This document shows positions 5,514 through 5,630 of a stretch of DNA of 5,630 nt, one piece after another. Source of the stretch: Bacteroidales bacterium Bact_07. Lineage in GTDB: Bacteria; Bacteroidota; Bacteroidia; Bacteroidales; Tenuifilaceae. The DNA lies in contig LUYY01000251.1 in NCBI GenBank assembly GCA_001603415.1, positions 1 through 5,630 of the forward strand. Direction: 5' to 3'. Position numbers and translations under genes: made by a program. The notes below the pieces were generated by a model. That model made no database searches. It had not been told where the DNA came from and worked only from the letters and a program-made list of their open reading frames with translations. How positions within the stretch are numbered: position 1 is the stretch's first letter; the number at the start of each line of letters is the position of its first letter.

Positions 5514-5630
5514 ATTACTATTGGTTAATTTGAAATTGATTTATCAGTTTTCACACGTTTGCGATTATAAAACGCCTGAAAATACAAGCACTTGCTAATA
5601 TACTCATTTTTTTTGGGGGGGAATTACAGG
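5514..5630. other. Upstream region of the GH13 gene with a T8-G7 block
   Basis: These 117 bases hold the GH13 leader and promoter, but I see no good TTTG / TAnnTTTG pair. The nearest candidates on the minus strand are TATTTTCA and a TATAAT-like stretch, both poor. A homopolymer block of eight T and seven G lies at 5607-5621. On the minus strand it reads C7A8 and is followed directly by TGA (5606-5604). The frame there would end PVIPPQKK, so the tail of another minus-strand gene could lie at the right edge, but 27 bases are too few to claim a gene. Confidence 0.4.

Noticed and set aside
5559..5572. TATAAT-like sequence on the minus strand upstream of the GH13 gene
   Set aside because: It resembles a sigma-70 -10 box, but Bacteroidota promoters use TAnnTTTG and no -35-like partner sits at proper spacing.
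1..5630. A novel defence, mobile or multi-gene system
   Set aside because: All gene products fall in recognisable metabolic or conserved families. There are no transposase or recombinase genes, repeat arrays, attachment sites or nuclease/toxin-like genes.

Overview
The window looks like chromosomal DNA of a Bacteroidota bacterium, probably an anaerobic or fermentative Bacteroidales-type organism. Three things support this. The leftmost gene belongs to DUF4301, a family I know mainly from Bacteroidetes. Three gene starts have a perfect Bacteroidetes -7 element (TAnnTTTG) 20-35 bases upstream. No start codon has a Shine-Dalgarno sequence; all have A/T-rich leaders. The last point is typical of the phylum. 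The base composition is moderately AT-rich and even, and I see no insertion sequence, tRNA, rRNA or CRISPR array.

Layout, left to right. (1) Bases 1-961, minus strand: a DUF4301 gene cut by the left edge, with nucleotidyltransferase-like motifs. (2) Bases 1093-2249, minus strand: two hot-dog-fold thioesterase genes 8 bases apart. The upstream one is a FlK-type single-hot-dog acyl-CoA thioesterase and the downstream one a FatA/FatB-type acyl-ACP thioesterase. (3) A divergent promoter region of about 96 bases separates this pair from (4) a small plus-strand cupin gene (2346-2615). (5) A strong hairpin at 2665-2697 serves the convergent 3' ends of the cupin gene and of (6) a minus-strand flavodiiron protein gene (2719-3906), which has a good promoter of its own. 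(7) A classic intrinsic terminator at 4070-4104 ends (8) a minus-strand gene for a GH13 alpha-amylase-family lipoprotein (4122-5513). The remaining bases to 5630 are upstream sequence containing a T8-G7 homopolymer block.

The genes do not form one pathway. They read as short independent transcription units: acyl-thioester hydrolysis (two thioesterases), oxygen or nitric oxide detoxification (flavodiiron protein), envelope-anchored alpha-glucan hydrolysis (GH13 lipoprotein), and two genes of uncertain role (cupin, DUF4301). I found no convincing new multi-gene system. The most interesting points are the paired thioesterases, including a full FlK catalytic set with a changed substrate lid, and the nucleotidyltransferase-like motif set in the DUF4301 protein.
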